A DNA stretch of 64,000 bases from PLanc-01 sp035342095 (GTDB taxonomy: Bacteria; Planctomycetota; Phycisphaerae; Sedimentisphaerales; Anaerobacaceae): positions 7,396 to 71,395 of the forward strand of contig DAOQWL010000020.1 of the NCBI GenBank assembly GCA_035342095.1, given 5' to 3'. Below the pieces are notes generated by a model. It saw nothing but the letters and a program-made list of their open reading frames with translations. It was not told where the DNA came from and made no database searches. Made by a program: the position numbers and the translations under genes. This document shows positions 36,906-45,865 of this stretch, in pieces. Within the stretch, counting starts at the first letter, position 1. Each line of letters starts with the position of its first letter.

Positions 36906-38314
36906 TGCGACAAAAGATGGCTGGACAATTCGGATCGCATTCAGGATTCGGCCCAACTCACGACCGGCGAGCCCGGGGGACGGTCCTGATCGTCACCATC
37001 TGGGTCGTCCTGGTCCTGGCGGGTCTGGCTCTGGTGTTTGCCCGTTCGATGCGGGTCTCCGCCAGCGTGGCGGCCAACCATGTAGCCTCCCTGCAGGCGG
37101 AGTGCCTGGCCGGCGGCGCGCTGCAGTACGTCATCGCCAAGATCACCGCGGCCGCGGAGGCGGAAGAGAACGATGCCGGCTCCGACGACAGCGACGACTA
37201 CGAGGAACAGCACGTGGGCGAGGGGGGGTACTTCTGGGTCTTGCGTTCGAACCTCGAGAGCGACCGCGAATTCGCCTATGGCCTGACCGACGAGGCGGGC
37301 AAGATCAACCTCAACTCCGCGTCGGTCGAGATGCTCCAGAAACTGCCTGGGATGACCGCCGAGCTGGCCGCGTCGATCGTCGACTGGCGGGACTCGGACA
37401 CCGACGTCACCACCAGCGGGGCCGAAAGCGAGTACTACCTGCTCCGGGCCAACGGATACCAGTGCAAGAACGCCCCCCTGGAGACGGTGGACGAGATTCT
37501 CCTGATCAAGGGGGCCACGGAAGAGCTGCTCTACGGCGAGGACACCAACCTCAATGGCTACCTGGACGACCACGAGAACGACGGCGATGAGAGCGAGCCG
37601 GACGACAACCACAACGGCAATCTCGACGCCGGGTTCTACGACTACGTTACGGTCTACAGTGCGGAGAAGAACGTGGACGCCGATGGCGAGGACCGTATCG
37701 ACGTCAACGACGCCAGCGCCGTCTCGGATCTCCAGACGCTGTTGGAGGAGACGTTCAAGCAGGATCGGGCCCTGGAGATCGTAATGACCAGCGGCATCAG
37801 CTCGAACCCGAGCTACGAGAACATCCTGGACTTCTACTACCGGTCGGGCATGACGCTCGACGAGTTCTCGCAGATCGCCGACAAGCTGACGACCAGCAGC
37901 GAGGTGACGCTGACCGGCCTGGTGAATGTGAACACCGCGCCGAAGGAGGTGCTGGCGTGCCTGCCCAACCTGGAGAACAGCGACGCGGAGTCGCTGGTCG
38001 CGTATCGCGAATCACACAGTGACAAGCTCGGCTCCATCGCCTGGGTGACGCAGGTCCTGGATCAGGAGAAGGCGGTCGGGATCGCCAGCTACATCACCGT
38101 GCGTTCGTATCAGTACTCAGCGGACGTCGTCTGTGTGTCCGCCAACGGGCGGGCGTACAAGCGGTATCGGGCGGTCATCGACACGCAGGGGGATTCGCCG
38201 CGGGTCGTATATTGGCGAAGTCTCACCCATTTCGGCTGGCCCTTGCAGCCGGAGATTCTGGATGCCCTCAAGAAGGGGCAGCCACTCACCAGTGTTGCCT
38301 TGAGTATGCATTGA
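36902..38314 (+). CDS. gspK: Minor pseudopilin GspK with acidic metal-binding-like insert
   Basis: 470 residues, longer than the usual 310-330. The leader lacks a perfect prepilin box (RARG/TVLIVTIWVVLVLAGLA), as GspK often does, with no Glu+5. Two helix-hairpin-helix-like SAM segments are conserved: KINLNSASVEMLQKLPG and LVNVNTAPKEVLACLPN. Between them is an acidic stretch of about 45 residues (about 215-260: DTNLNGYLDDHENDGDES, DDNHNGNLDAG) with D-x-N-x-N-G-x-x-D spacing like a calcium-binding EF-hand or dockerin loop. GspK caps the pseudopilus tip together with I and J. Confidence 0.9.
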   Translation: MMRQKMAGQFGSHSGFGPTHDRRARGTVLIVTIWVVLVLAGLALVFARSMRVSASVAANHVASLQAECLAGGALQYVIAKITAAAEAEENDAGSDDSDDYEEQHVGEGGYFWVLRSNLESDREFAYGLTDEAGKINLNSASVEMLQKLPGMTAELAASIVDWRDSDTDVTTSGAESEYYLLRANGYQCKNAPLETVDEILLIKGATEELLYGEDTNLNGYLDDHENDGDESEPDDNHNGNLDAGFYDYVTVYSAEKNVDADGEDRIDVNDASAVSDLQTLLEETFKQDRALEIVMTSGISSNPSYENILDFYYRSGMTLDEFSQIADKLTTSSEVTLTGLVNVNTAPKEVLACLPNLENSDAESLVAYRESHSDKLGSIAWVTQVLDQEKAVGIASYITVRSYQYSADVVCVSANGRAYKRYRAVIDTQGDSPRVVYWRSLTHFGWPLQPEILDALKKGQPLTSVALSMH

Positions 38315-38320
38315 CGGGAC

Positions 38321-39748
38321 ATGAACATGGTCGGCACACGCCACATAGTTGGACTGGCTATCGACGACGGCGGCATCTTCGCAACGGAACTGCACATCCG
38401 GGCGGGTCGCCCCGAGGTGCGGCACTGCGGCGAGTTCTCCTGGGAAGGGGAATGGACCGCCGAGAACGCCAAAGACCAGGGACAGCGTCTGCACAAGTTC
38501 CTGCGGGAGCATGGGTTCACCGCGAAGCGTGCGGTGGTTGGCCTTGCGGCCAAGTGGGTCCTGGCGAAGGAGGTCGAGGCCCCTCCGGCGTCGCCGGAAG
38601 CCCTGGCGGGGATTCTCGGCATTCAGGCGGAGCGGGCGTTCTCGATGAGTGCCAGCGAGCTGGTTTTTGACTACTGCGGACGGACCAGTGCATCCCAGAA
38701 GAGCCAGGTGCTCCTCCTGGCCACCCGCCGGCAGGTGATCGATCAGGTCAAGGATCTGGCCCAGGCGGCGGGGCTGCAGGTCGAATCCATTACGGTTTCC
38801 GCTTTCGCCTGCTGTCGAGCCTCTTCCGAGAAGGGGAGCGCATACCGCTATGGTCTGTACACCCGCCCGACGTACTGCGAGTTCTGGGGCCAGTTCGACG
38901 GCAGTCCGCGATTCCTCAAGCATATCGCGATGGTCCTGGATGGGAACCCGTCCGCCTGCACGGACGTGTTGGGCTCCACGATCCAGCGTCAGATCCTGTT
39001 GTCGCCCCGTCAGGATCAATCGCCGTCGCACCACGTGGCGGCGTTCGACGCCTGCGGACTGCCGACGGAGGTCTTCGACCGGCTCAACGAGCGATTGGGA
39101 CCCCAGATCACGGTCGGCAAAGGGCCGAGCGCGATGCCCGCCGGGACCGGGTCGGGCGATCCGATGGAAGCCCGCGCGGTGGCCGCCACGGCGGTGGCAT
39201 GGACCGCGGTGGAGCCCGATGGGGCGGTCGTGGACTTCTTGAGTCCGCGCATCGGCGAGAAGAGCAAGAAGGCCGCGGACCAGCGAGTCTTGGTCTGGGC
39301 CATCGCGGTGGCCGCGGTTTCGCTGATCGTCCTGGCTTTTTGGTTTGCCCGCTGGCAGGCCGACAAGAACGACGTCGCCGAGTACAAACAGCAACTGGAG
39401 GTTTTGAAAGCCGACATTGCGGAGGCCAGGGACGTGGTCGAACGTCTGTCGTACGCCCGCAAGTGGGGCGACACGGATCCTCGATTCCTCCGTTGCCTGC
39501 GCGATCTGACCGAGGCGTTCCCGGAGGAAGGGATCGTCTGGGCGACCAGCCTGGCCTTGAACGACTCCGGGGCTGGGTCTGTGGTCGGCAAGACGTCGAG
39601 CGATGCCAGCTTCTATGAAGTCTGGGACAAGATCAACGCGATCGAGGCGTTCTCCGACGTCAAGATGGTCCACTATCGAGATGTCGGGCGTAATTCGCGA
39701 GAGAAGGAATTCGCCGTCAACTTCACGTTCAGCAAGGGGGCGAAGTAA
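38321..39748 (+). CDS. gspL: GspL/PilM-like actin-fold secretion protein
   Basis: 475 residues. The N-terminal actin-like domain (about 5-300; GLAIDDGGIFATEL, RAVVGLAAKWVLAKEVEAP) binds GspE in the cytoplasm. One transmembrane helix (VLVWAIAVAAVSLIVLAFWF) is near 325-345, and a periplasmic ferredoxin-like domain ends the protein. It therefore combines PilM and PilN functions as GspL does. It begins 6 bases after gspK. Confidence 0.85.
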   Translation: MNMVGTRHIVGLAIDDGGIFATELHIRAGRPEVRHCGEFSWEGEWTAENAKDQGQRLHKFLREHGFTAKRAVVGLAAKWVLAKEVEAPPASPEALAGILGIQAERAFSMSASELVFDYCGRTSASQKSQVLLLATRRQVIDQVKDLAQAAGLQVESITVSAFACCRASSEKGSAYRYGLYTRPTYCEFWGQFDGSPRFLKHIAMVLDGNPSACTDVLGSTIQRQILLSPRQDQSPSHHVAAFDACGLPTEVFDRLNERLGPQITVGKGPSAMPAGTGSGDPMEARAVAATAVAWTAVEPDGAVVDFLSPRIGEKSKKAADQRVLVWAIAVAAVSLIVLAFWFARWQADKNDVAEYKQQLEVLKADIAEARDVVERLSYARKWGDTDPRFLRCLRDLTEAFPEEGIVWATSLALNDSGAGSVVGKTSSDASFYEVWDKINAIEAFSDVKMVHYRDVGRNSREKEFAVNFTFSKGAK

Positions 39749-39750
39749 CC

Positions 39751-40332
39751 ATGGTTCTGACGAAACGAGAGCGAATGCTGGCGATCGCCACCCTGCTGGT
39801 CGTGGGGGTCGGGGGACTCTATGCGACCGTGATCAAACCGTTGAGCAACTGGCGACGGGAGACCGAAAACGAGAAGATCGAACTGGAGGCCCAGCTCCAG
39901 GAGGCCCAGGACCTGTTCAGTCGCAAGCGACTCCTCGAAGGCAAGTGGAGAGGACTCCTTTCCGAGGGCATGAAGAGCGACGCGGACGCGGAGAACCGCA
40001 TCGCCAGGGCCCTGGACGAGTGGTCCCGCCAGACCGGATTGTCCCTGAGCTCGATGAAGGCCGACCGCTCGGTCACCGAAAAGGGAATGAACGAGATCGT
40101 CTTCTCGGTGGCGGGTCGGGGGGGCATCGAGGCGGTGGCGTCCTTCCTCTTCCGGGTCGAGACCACCGAGCTGCCGGTGAGGATCACGAATCTGCAACTC
40201 GGCTCCGAGTCCGGCGACACCCTGTCCCTGCAGCTCCAACTGTCCGCGATCTACCTGGGCAGTGTGAAGAAGACATCCGTATCCACCTCGCAACAGCAAC
40301 CGGAGGCTAACGATGACGAACAAGAGATCTAA
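39751..40332 (+). CDS. gspM: GspM/PilO-like inner-membrane secretion protein
   Basis: 193 residues. The N-terminal helix (MLAIATLLVVGVGGLYATV) is followed by a coiled coil (ENEKIELEAQLQEAQDLF) and a ferredoxin-like domain (GGIEAVASFLFRVETTELPV), the layout of GspM/PilO partners of GspL. It starts 2 bases after gspL and overlaps the next gene by 20 bases. Confidence 0.85.
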   Translation: MVLTKRERMLAIATLLVVGVGGLYATVIKPLSNWRRETENEKIELEAQLQEAQDLFSRKRLLEGKWRGLLSEGMKSDADAENRIARALDEWSRQTGLSLSSMKADRSVTEKGMNEIVFSVAGRGGIEAVASFLFRVETTELPVRITNLQLGSESGDTLSLQLQLSAIYLGSVKKTSVSTSQQQPEANDDEQEI

Positions 40333-40972
40333 CCGTGCGAGTGCCCTGGCGGTGGTATGGGCCATCGTCGCGGTCGTCCTGGTTCTGGGGCCGACGGTCG
40401 GCTACGGTCAGAGGTCGTCGCGTCAGCGAATCTCGCGGACCCGTACGTCGGTGGCGCCGGTCGATCCCAATCAGGCCGCCAAGCCGAATTCCTGGGAGAG
40501 CTTCAACCTCGTTCTGACGCGGAACATCTTCTCCCGCACGCGGACCGCGTGGCGTCCGCGGCAGGAGGAGGAACGGCCCCGCCCGACCGTCGTGACGCGC
40601 AATCCCGAGGCCTACCACGTGCTCAAGGGAGTGGTCCAGGAGAACGACGATTTCTACGCGTTCATCGAGAACTCCCAGGATGGCACGAGCCTGCAGGTAC
40701 GACGCGGCGATCCCGTGGCCAGGGGCACGATCAAGACCCTCACCCTCGACGGGCTGGAGTATCAGATGGAAGGGAAGGACCCGGTGGTCGTCCGCGTAGG
40801 GTACGACCTCGAAGGGGGAATCGGGGTCCTGTCGACCAGTCAGATGTTCGAACTGGCGTCGACGCCGTCTTCCTCGACCTCGACGTCGGGCCGGTCGACG
40901 GGCAGCGGCGCGGACGAATCCGAAATCCTCAAACGACTCATGGAACAACGTAAACAACAAGTGGGGCAGTAG
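40313..40972 (+). CDS. gspC: GspC/PilP-like secretion linker protein
   Basis: 219 residues. An N-terminal transmembrane or signal segment (ALAVVWAIVAVVLVLGP) leads to a Pro/Arg-rich linker and an HR-type beta domain (LVLTRNIFSR, YHVLKGVVQENDDFYAFIE, VRRGDPVARGTIKTL), as in GspC or PilP, which connect the inner-membrane platform to the secretin. The tail is Ser/Thr-rich. There is no PDZ domain. It could be called PilP-like with equal justice. Confidence 0.78.
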   Translation: MTNKRSNRASALAVVWAIVAVVLVLGPTVGYGQRSSRQRISRTRTSVAPVDPNQAAKPNSWESFNLVLTRNIFSRTRTAWRPRQEEERPRPTVVTRNPEAYHVLKGVVQENDDFYAFIENSQDGTSLQVRRGDPVARGTIKTLTLDGLEYQMEGKDPVVVRVGYDLEGGIGVLSTSQMFELASTPSSSTSTSGRSTGSGADESEILKRLMEQRKQQVGQ

Positions 40973-41061
40973 TGTCCCGATCCGATGCGTCTTGTCCGGG
41001 ACCCCAACGCATCGTCCTGCGTTGGGGGCCCCTCATAGACCTGTGCGAAGGAGTACGTGCA

Positions 41062-43896
41062 ATGCGATCGTTCAAAGTCATTCTGGTTGGCCTGGTCCTG
41101 GCGGCAGCCCTCATCATCGCGCCCGGCGATACCGCCGCGCAGGAATCCTCCGGGTCGCCGCCCGAGGTGAAGACGGAGCCGATCGAGGTGGTCAAGACCA
41201 ACGGCGACACGAAGATCAAGCTCAACTTCCAGGACACCCTGCTTCAGACGGTCCTGGAGTACCTGTCGGAGACGGCCGGCCTGACGATCGTGTCGGATGA
41301 GCCGCTCTCCAGCACGCGGATGACGGTGATCAGCCGTCAGCCCATCACGCTGGACGAAGCGGTGACTCTGATCAACTCGATCCTCAAGGAGAAAGGTCTG
41401 ACCACGGTCCGCACCGCCAAGACCCTGAAGGTCGTGGCCCTGTCGGGCGCCGTGAAGGAGAATATCCCCGTGCTGACGGGCAACGACCCGGAGAAGGTCG
41501 TTGCCGGCGACGACGTGGTGACATACGTCATTCCCGTCTCGCATGTGACCGCGTCCGCTCTCAAGCAGAACCTCGAAGCCCTGCGTCCGGCATATGCGAG
41601 CATCGAGGCGAATGAGGACAGCAACACTTTGATCATCACGGACACGACGGCCAACATCAAGCGTCTGATGAAGATCATTGCGGCCCTGGACAAGCACATG
41701 TCGTCCGTGGCGGAGATTCGGGTCTTCCCGCTGAAGAGGGCTGACGCCACGGCCACGGCCACCTTGATCAACAACTTGTTCGAGCAGCAGTCGCAGGGCA
41801 GCAGCGGCGGCACTCGCAGCCGGCAGGGAGGCCGCGGCGGCAATCCCTTCGAGATGATGATGCAGATGCGCGGCGGCGACCGCGGCGGGCCGGGCAGCCA
41901 AACGCAGACCGGACAGGCCGGCGGCAGCATGAATGTCCAGGTCGTCGCAGCCGCCGACGAGCAGTCGAATTCGCTTGTCGTCCGCGGTCCCAGCGATGCG
42001 CTGGAGATCGTCCAGGGTGTGATCGATTCCCTGGACGAAACCTCGGCCAAGGTCGCGGATGTCCGCGTGTTTCAACTCCGCTATGCCGACGCCACGAACG
42101 TCGCCGACGTGATCAACCAGGTCTTCAGCAATCAGTCCTCTTCGTCGAGGTCCTCGAGATCAAGCGGCATGGGCGGCATGCAATTCCGTGGTCCGATGGG
42201 CGGCCCGCCGGGAATGACGCAATCGGAACAGTCGGGTTCCGTGGGTGTCGTCGCTGCCGCGGACAGCACGAACAATACCGTGGTGGTGACGGGTCCGGAC
42301 GCGATTCTCGACGTGATCGAAACGGTGATCCAGAAGCTCGACACCAAGATCGCGAACGTGGCCGACGTGAAGGTCTTCCACCTGCAGTACGCCGACGCCA
42401 GCGACACCGCGGAGCTAATCAATGAGGTGTTCGGATCGCAATCCAGCACTTCGTCGCGGTCGTCCCGATCGTCGCGGAACACTCAGAGCCAGGGCGTGAT
42501 GTTCGGCAGAGGCGGTATGGGCGGCCCCGGCGGCATGACGATGGGCGGTGGGCAGGGCACCAGCACCAGCAGCGTATCGGACGTATCCGTCATCGCGTCG
42601 GCCGATACGCAAACGAACGCGGTGGTCGTGAGCGGTCCGGCGGAAACGCTGACGATCGTCGCCCAAGTCATTACGGAGCTGGACGTCAATCCCGAGCAGG
42701 AACGTCGGATCTTCGTCTACGCTCTCGATAACGCCAACGCGGAGAACCTCAAGACGATCCTGAACAATCTGTTCACGGAGATGGCAAACCTGGAGGCACA
42801 GGGCACCAGCTCTCGCACCGGCAACCAGCAGTTCCAGGGTGGCCAGGCAAGCCGGGGCGGAACCACCGGGGGCACGTCGTCTTCGTCCTCGGACAACGAC
42901 GACCTCTCCGACGAAACCTACTTCGAAGCCGATCCGAACACCAACTCGCTGCTATGCATGACCTCGACGAAGAACTACGAGAAGATCAAACCGATCATCG
43001 AGGAGCTGGACAAGCCGGTCGGCCAGGTCCTCATCAAGGTCCTGTTCGCGGAAGTAACCCACAGCGACGGCCTGGACCTCGGGACCGAGTTCTCCATGCT
43101 GAACATGCGCAACGGCGGCGGTTCCACGCAGACCATCGGGCTCTTCGGCAAGGGCGATACGCTCACGACGATGGCCGGGGATACCAGCACGACAGGTCTG
43201 GCGGTGCGGACGCTCGAAGGCGATCTGGACCTCACGCTGCGGGCCCTGGCGGAAACCCAGAAGCTGAACGTCCTGTCCCGACCCTACGTGCTGACCCGGA
43301 ACAACCAGACAGCGACGATCACGGTTGCCGAGGAAGTCCCGATCCCCGAGAGCGAAACCACGTCCGGATCGATTGGCAGCACGACCAGCTTCACGTATCG
43401 CAAAGACATCGGCATCGTCCTGGAGGTCACGCCATCCATCAACCGCAAGGGGTTGGTCAACATGACTGTGATCCCGCAGATCACGACGCGGACCGGCGAG
43501 ACGGTGCAGATCTCCGAGTCTCTCAATCCGGCGGTCTTCGCCACGCGTTCGGCCAGTACCCAGGTGGCGGTCGCCGACGGCCAGACCATCGTCATCGGCG
43601 GTTTGATCGAGGACCAGGTCAGCGAAACGACCAAGAAGATCCCGTTGTTGGGCGACATTCCCCTTGCGGGCGCCCTGTTCAGACGGCAGGTCAGAAACAA
43701 GTCGAAGACGGAACTGCTGATCTTCCTGACCCCCCACGTGGCGCAGACTCCGGAGGAACTGACCCCTATTTCCGACCTTGAGAAGTCGCAGAGCACGCTG
43801 GACAGCAACAAGGATATCGCGGAAATCTACCAGCGACACCTGGATGCCATGAAGGCCCATCCGGAAAGAGCGGCGGCCGAGCCGAACAAGCCATAG
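41062..43896 (+). CDS. gspD: Type II secretion outer-membrane secretin GspD
   Basis: 944 residues; classic GspD is about 650-710. Signal peptide VILVGLVLAAALIIAPGD. An N0-like domain is followed by four N1/N3-type repeats, each marked by a segment such as IRVFPLKRADATATATLI, VRVFQLRYADATNVADVI, VKVFHLQYADASDTAELI and IFVYALDNANAENLKTIL. The first three are separated by Gly/Ser/Met-rich insertions of 30-50 residues. The beta-barrel secretin domain begins near 660 (VLIKVLFAEVTHSDGLDLG) and ends with LLIFLTPHV. GAAGGAG is 8 bases before the chosen ATG. It is the last gene of the operon. Confidence 0.95.
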   Translation: MRSFKVILVGLVLAAALIIAPGDTAAQESSGSPPEVKTEPIEVVKTNGDTKIKLNFQDTLLQTVLEYLSETAGLTIVSDEPLSSTRMTVISRQPITLDEAVTLINSILKEKGLTTVRTAKTLKVVALSGAVKENIPVLTGNDPEKVVAGDDVVTYVIPVSHVTASALKQNLEALRPAYASIEANEDSNTLIITDTTANIKRLMKIIAALDKHMSSVAEIRVFPLKRADATATATLINNLFEQQSQGSSGGTRSRQGGRGGNPFEMMMQMRGGDRGGPGSQTQTGQAGGSMNVQVVAAADEQSNSLVVRGPSDALEIVQGVIDSLDETSAKVADVRVFQLRYADATNVADVINQVFSNQSSSSRSSRSSGMGGMQFRGPMGGPPGMTQSEQSGSVGVVAAADSTNNTVVVTGPDAILDVIETVIQKLDTKIANVADVKVFHLQYADASDTAELINEVFGSQSSTSSRSSRSSRNTQSQGVMFGRGGMGGPGGMTMGGGQGTSTSSVSDVSVIASADTQTNAVVVSGPAETLTIVAQVITELDVNPEQERRIFVYALDNANAENLKTILNNLFTEMANLEAQGTSSRTGNQQFQGGQASRGGTTGGTSSSSSDNDDLSDETYFEADPNTNSLLCMTSTKNYEKIKPIIEELDKPVGQVLIKVLFAEVTHSDGLDLGTEFSMLNMRNGGGSTQTIGLFGKGDTLTTMAGDTSTTGLAVRTLEGDLDLTLRALAETQKLNVLSRPYVLTRNNQTATITVAEEVPIPESETTSGSIGSTTSFTYRKDIGIVLEVTPSINRKGLVNMTVIPQITTRTGETVQISESLNPAVFATRSASTQVAVADGQTIVIGGLIEDQVSETTKKIPLLGDIPLAGALFRRQVRNKSKTELLIFLTPHVAQTPEELTPISDLEKSQSTLDSNKDIAEIYQRHLDAMKAHPERAAAEPNKP

Positions 43897-43941
43897 ACGC
43901 GGCGGACCGTCCTGCAGTATCGCGGGCGGCCTGAGAGGCAA

Positions 43942-43981
43942 AGGACGGCATCAGCAGACGCGGGTTTGCTGATGCCGTCCT
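43942..43981 (+). terminator. Stem-loop terminator after gspD
   Basis: A perfect 15-bp stem (AGGACGGCATCAGCA and its complement) with a 10-base loop, followed by CGTTTCTG. It lies 46 bases after the gspD stop and between convergent genes, so it can serve both strands. The trailing T run is short. Confidence 0.7.
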
Positions 43982-44023
43982 CGTTTCTGCTGTCTGGCAG
44001 GAATGGCCGGCTGGGACGTGCCA

Positions 44024-44779
44024 TCATGGCGACTCGACGCCGCACCAGTAGCGTGACGTGTTCTCCGACGCGGACAGCCAATCGGCGTGGCCGTCGAAGA
44101 ACAGGTTGTTGCAGCCCCTCGTCCGATGGCGCTCGGCGGCGACCCGCCGGGTCAGGTTGTTGCCCACGCCTTCCTGAGTGGAGCCGGGCATGTGTGTGTT
44201 CGACCACACGTCCAGGAGGTTGAACACGGATGCAATATCGAGGTCCTTGCGGTCCAGGATGACGGGCCGCCAGGGGCCGGTCTCGTTGTCTGCCAGGTAG
44301 ATTCGCTCGGAAGGGCGGGGTATGCCGCCCAGCTTGCTCGGCGCATCCTTCTGCCTGCCCCGGTTGCCGGTCGTGAGGCCCGGATCGTCCATGTCCCACG
44401 CGTTTACAACATAGTCCACCGTTTGTTGGGCATTGCTCACGTTTCGCTCGCCGACGCCGACTCGAGGGAATGCGGGACACTGATACACGTCCACCTCGCG
44501 GTAGTCCTGGGCATATCGGTACTTCTCCCCCAGGAACGGCATGAAGGCCAGCAGCCACTTCACCTTGTTGTCCAGTGCCCGCGGGATATAGTCGTTGTTC
44601 TCCTGGGCGTATCCGTGCAGGGCGATGCCGATCTGTTTGAGGTTGTTCAGGCAGCAGACTCCCCAAGCCTGCTTTCGGGCCCGACTCAGCGACGGCAGCA
44701 GGATTCCCATCAGCAGGGCGATGACCGCGATCACGACGAGCAGTTCGATCAGCGTGAATGCCCTGCGTTTGTCGGCCAT
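44024..44779 (-). CDS. Pseudopilin-like protein with prepilin leader (type II secretion H-X9-DG family)
   Basis: 251 residues. Short leader MADKRRA then FTLIELLVVIAVIALLMGIL, a canonical prepilin cleavage segment with Glu+5. The rest is typical of planctomycete prepilin-type proteins: CLNNLKQIGIALHGYAQEN, VYQCPAFPR, ERIYLADNE and near the end NNLFFDGHADWLSA. These proteins are widespread in the phylum; their role is unknown. GGAGG precedes the ATG. A TATAAT palindrome (44828-44833) lies 49 bases upstream. Confidence 0.88.
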   Translation of the reverse strand: MADKRRAFTLIELLVVIAVIALLMGILLPSLSRARKQAWGVCCLNNLKQIGIALHGYAQENNDYIPRALDNKVKWLLAFMPFLGEKYRYAQDYREVDVYQCPAFPRVGVGERNVSNAQQTVDYVVNAWDMDDPGLTTGNRGRQKDAPSKLGGIPRPSERIYLADNETGPWRPVILDRKDLDIASVFNLLDVWSNTHMPGSTQEGVGNNLTRRVAAERHRTRGCNNLFFDGHADWLSASENTSRYWCGVESP

Positions 44780-44833
44780 TGCGAAACCTCCATCGAAGCG
44801 GAACCGAGGCTGATAGTGCCCGAACCCATTATA

Positions 44834-45476
44834 ATGGCTGGAGAGGGGGAAGCACCGCGAAATCGAGCGGCCAGCCGCGTGCAGGGTGCGTGACCGCCTA
44901 TTGCGTCCTCAGATGGGCCGGCGGGGCATGGGGTGACGCTGTCATTCCTGCACTGCAAAGGTACGACATTTCGCTTTCCTGACAAGCATTTCGGACAGGA
45001 CGCGCACATTGCCCTCGATACATGGGAATCGGACCGGCCACTCCCATCGAAGGCGGGCACGCGCGAAGCCGTCGTGCGAAGGGAGTTTTTCGCATTGCGG
45101 CCTCCGGCGTGAACGCGAGCGAGACGCTCGCTTGCAGGTTTCGCACAGCACGGACGATGTTGCGGTCCCCGTTATCGCTGGTGGCCCCAACGCGTCGAAC
45201 TCCCGCTGCACCGCGGCGGATTCCGGATCGGTCCGTCCGTTCCTCCATGGCAAGCACCTGGGTTGCGGCCGAAGGCCGCTCCAAGCCAAGCAGGAATCCA
45301 CAAGACATGATATGCGGCGCATCCCAGGAACCGGATTCCCGCGTTCGCGGGAATGACAATCCAGGGTCTCCGTGAACTCCCCCTGCATGTGCGCAGGTGC
45401 GGTCCTGTGCCCCTGCATATGTCTCCCCTTCGCTGGACAGCGAGCCGAACAGTCTCGTGCGGGCGACGCGGGTCTC
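44834..45476. other. Noncoding stretch with a dispersed palindromic repeat
   Basis: About 640 bases with no credible gene. Frames here produce the peptide SRVRGND, a known artefact of the GGATTCCCGCG repeat. The repeat itself is listed separately. Confidence 0.5.
45335..45361. repeat. Dispersed palindromic repeat ATTCCCGCG/CGCGGGAAT
   Basis: A 9-bp perfect inverted repeat with a TT centre (45335-45354), followed by GACAATC. Its right half and tail recur exactly at 14653-14669. Such elements are widespread extragenic repeats in many bacterial genomes. Confidence 0.6.
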
Positions 45477-45854
45477 TCACAGGGGCGATGCGATATACCG
45501 GATGACGTCGCTGCGACTGATAATGCCCACCAGTTTGCCGCCGGACAGGATCGGCACCCGGCGGAAGTGGTTCTTCATGAGGCATTCGCAGATTGCGATG
45601 AAGTCGTCCTCGACGTCGAAGGCGACGACGTCCCGCGTCATGTACTGCTCCGCCGGGCCATCGGTGCCCTTCGGGGTGGTCAACAGGGACAGGATGTCCT
45701 TCTCCGTCAGAATCCCCGCGAGGGTGCCATCCTCGTTGACGACCGGGATGCCTGTGATGTCCTTGTCCACGAGCAGCTCGATGGCCTGGGAGACGGGCGT
45801 GCTCCGCTGGACGCAGACCACATCAGTCGACATGATGGTCTCGGTTTCGAACAT
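45477..45854 (-). CDS. CBS-domain-pair protein (second of tandem pair)
   Basis: 125 residues made of two CBS motifs: MSTDVVCVQRSTPVSQAIEL with ITGIPVVNEDGTLAGILTEK, and MTRDVVAFDVEDDFIAICEC with RRVPILSGGKLVGIISRSD. CBS pairs bind adenine nucleotides and usually regulate partner enzymes. GAGGT lies 9 bases before the ATG. It is 11 bases downstream of its paralogue. Confidence 0.9.
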   Translation of the reverse strand: MFETETIMSTDVVCVQRSTPVSQAIELLVDKDITGIPVVNEDGTLAGILTEKDILSLLTTPKGTDGPAEQYMTRDVVAFDVEDDFIAICECLMKNHFRRVPILSGGKLVGIISRSDVIRYIASPL

Positions 45855-45865
45855 GGGGATGGACC

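Noticed and set aside
45022..45375. 117-codon frame with SRVRGND near its end
   Set aside because: That peptide is a translation of the dispersed palindromic repeat; no ribosome site.
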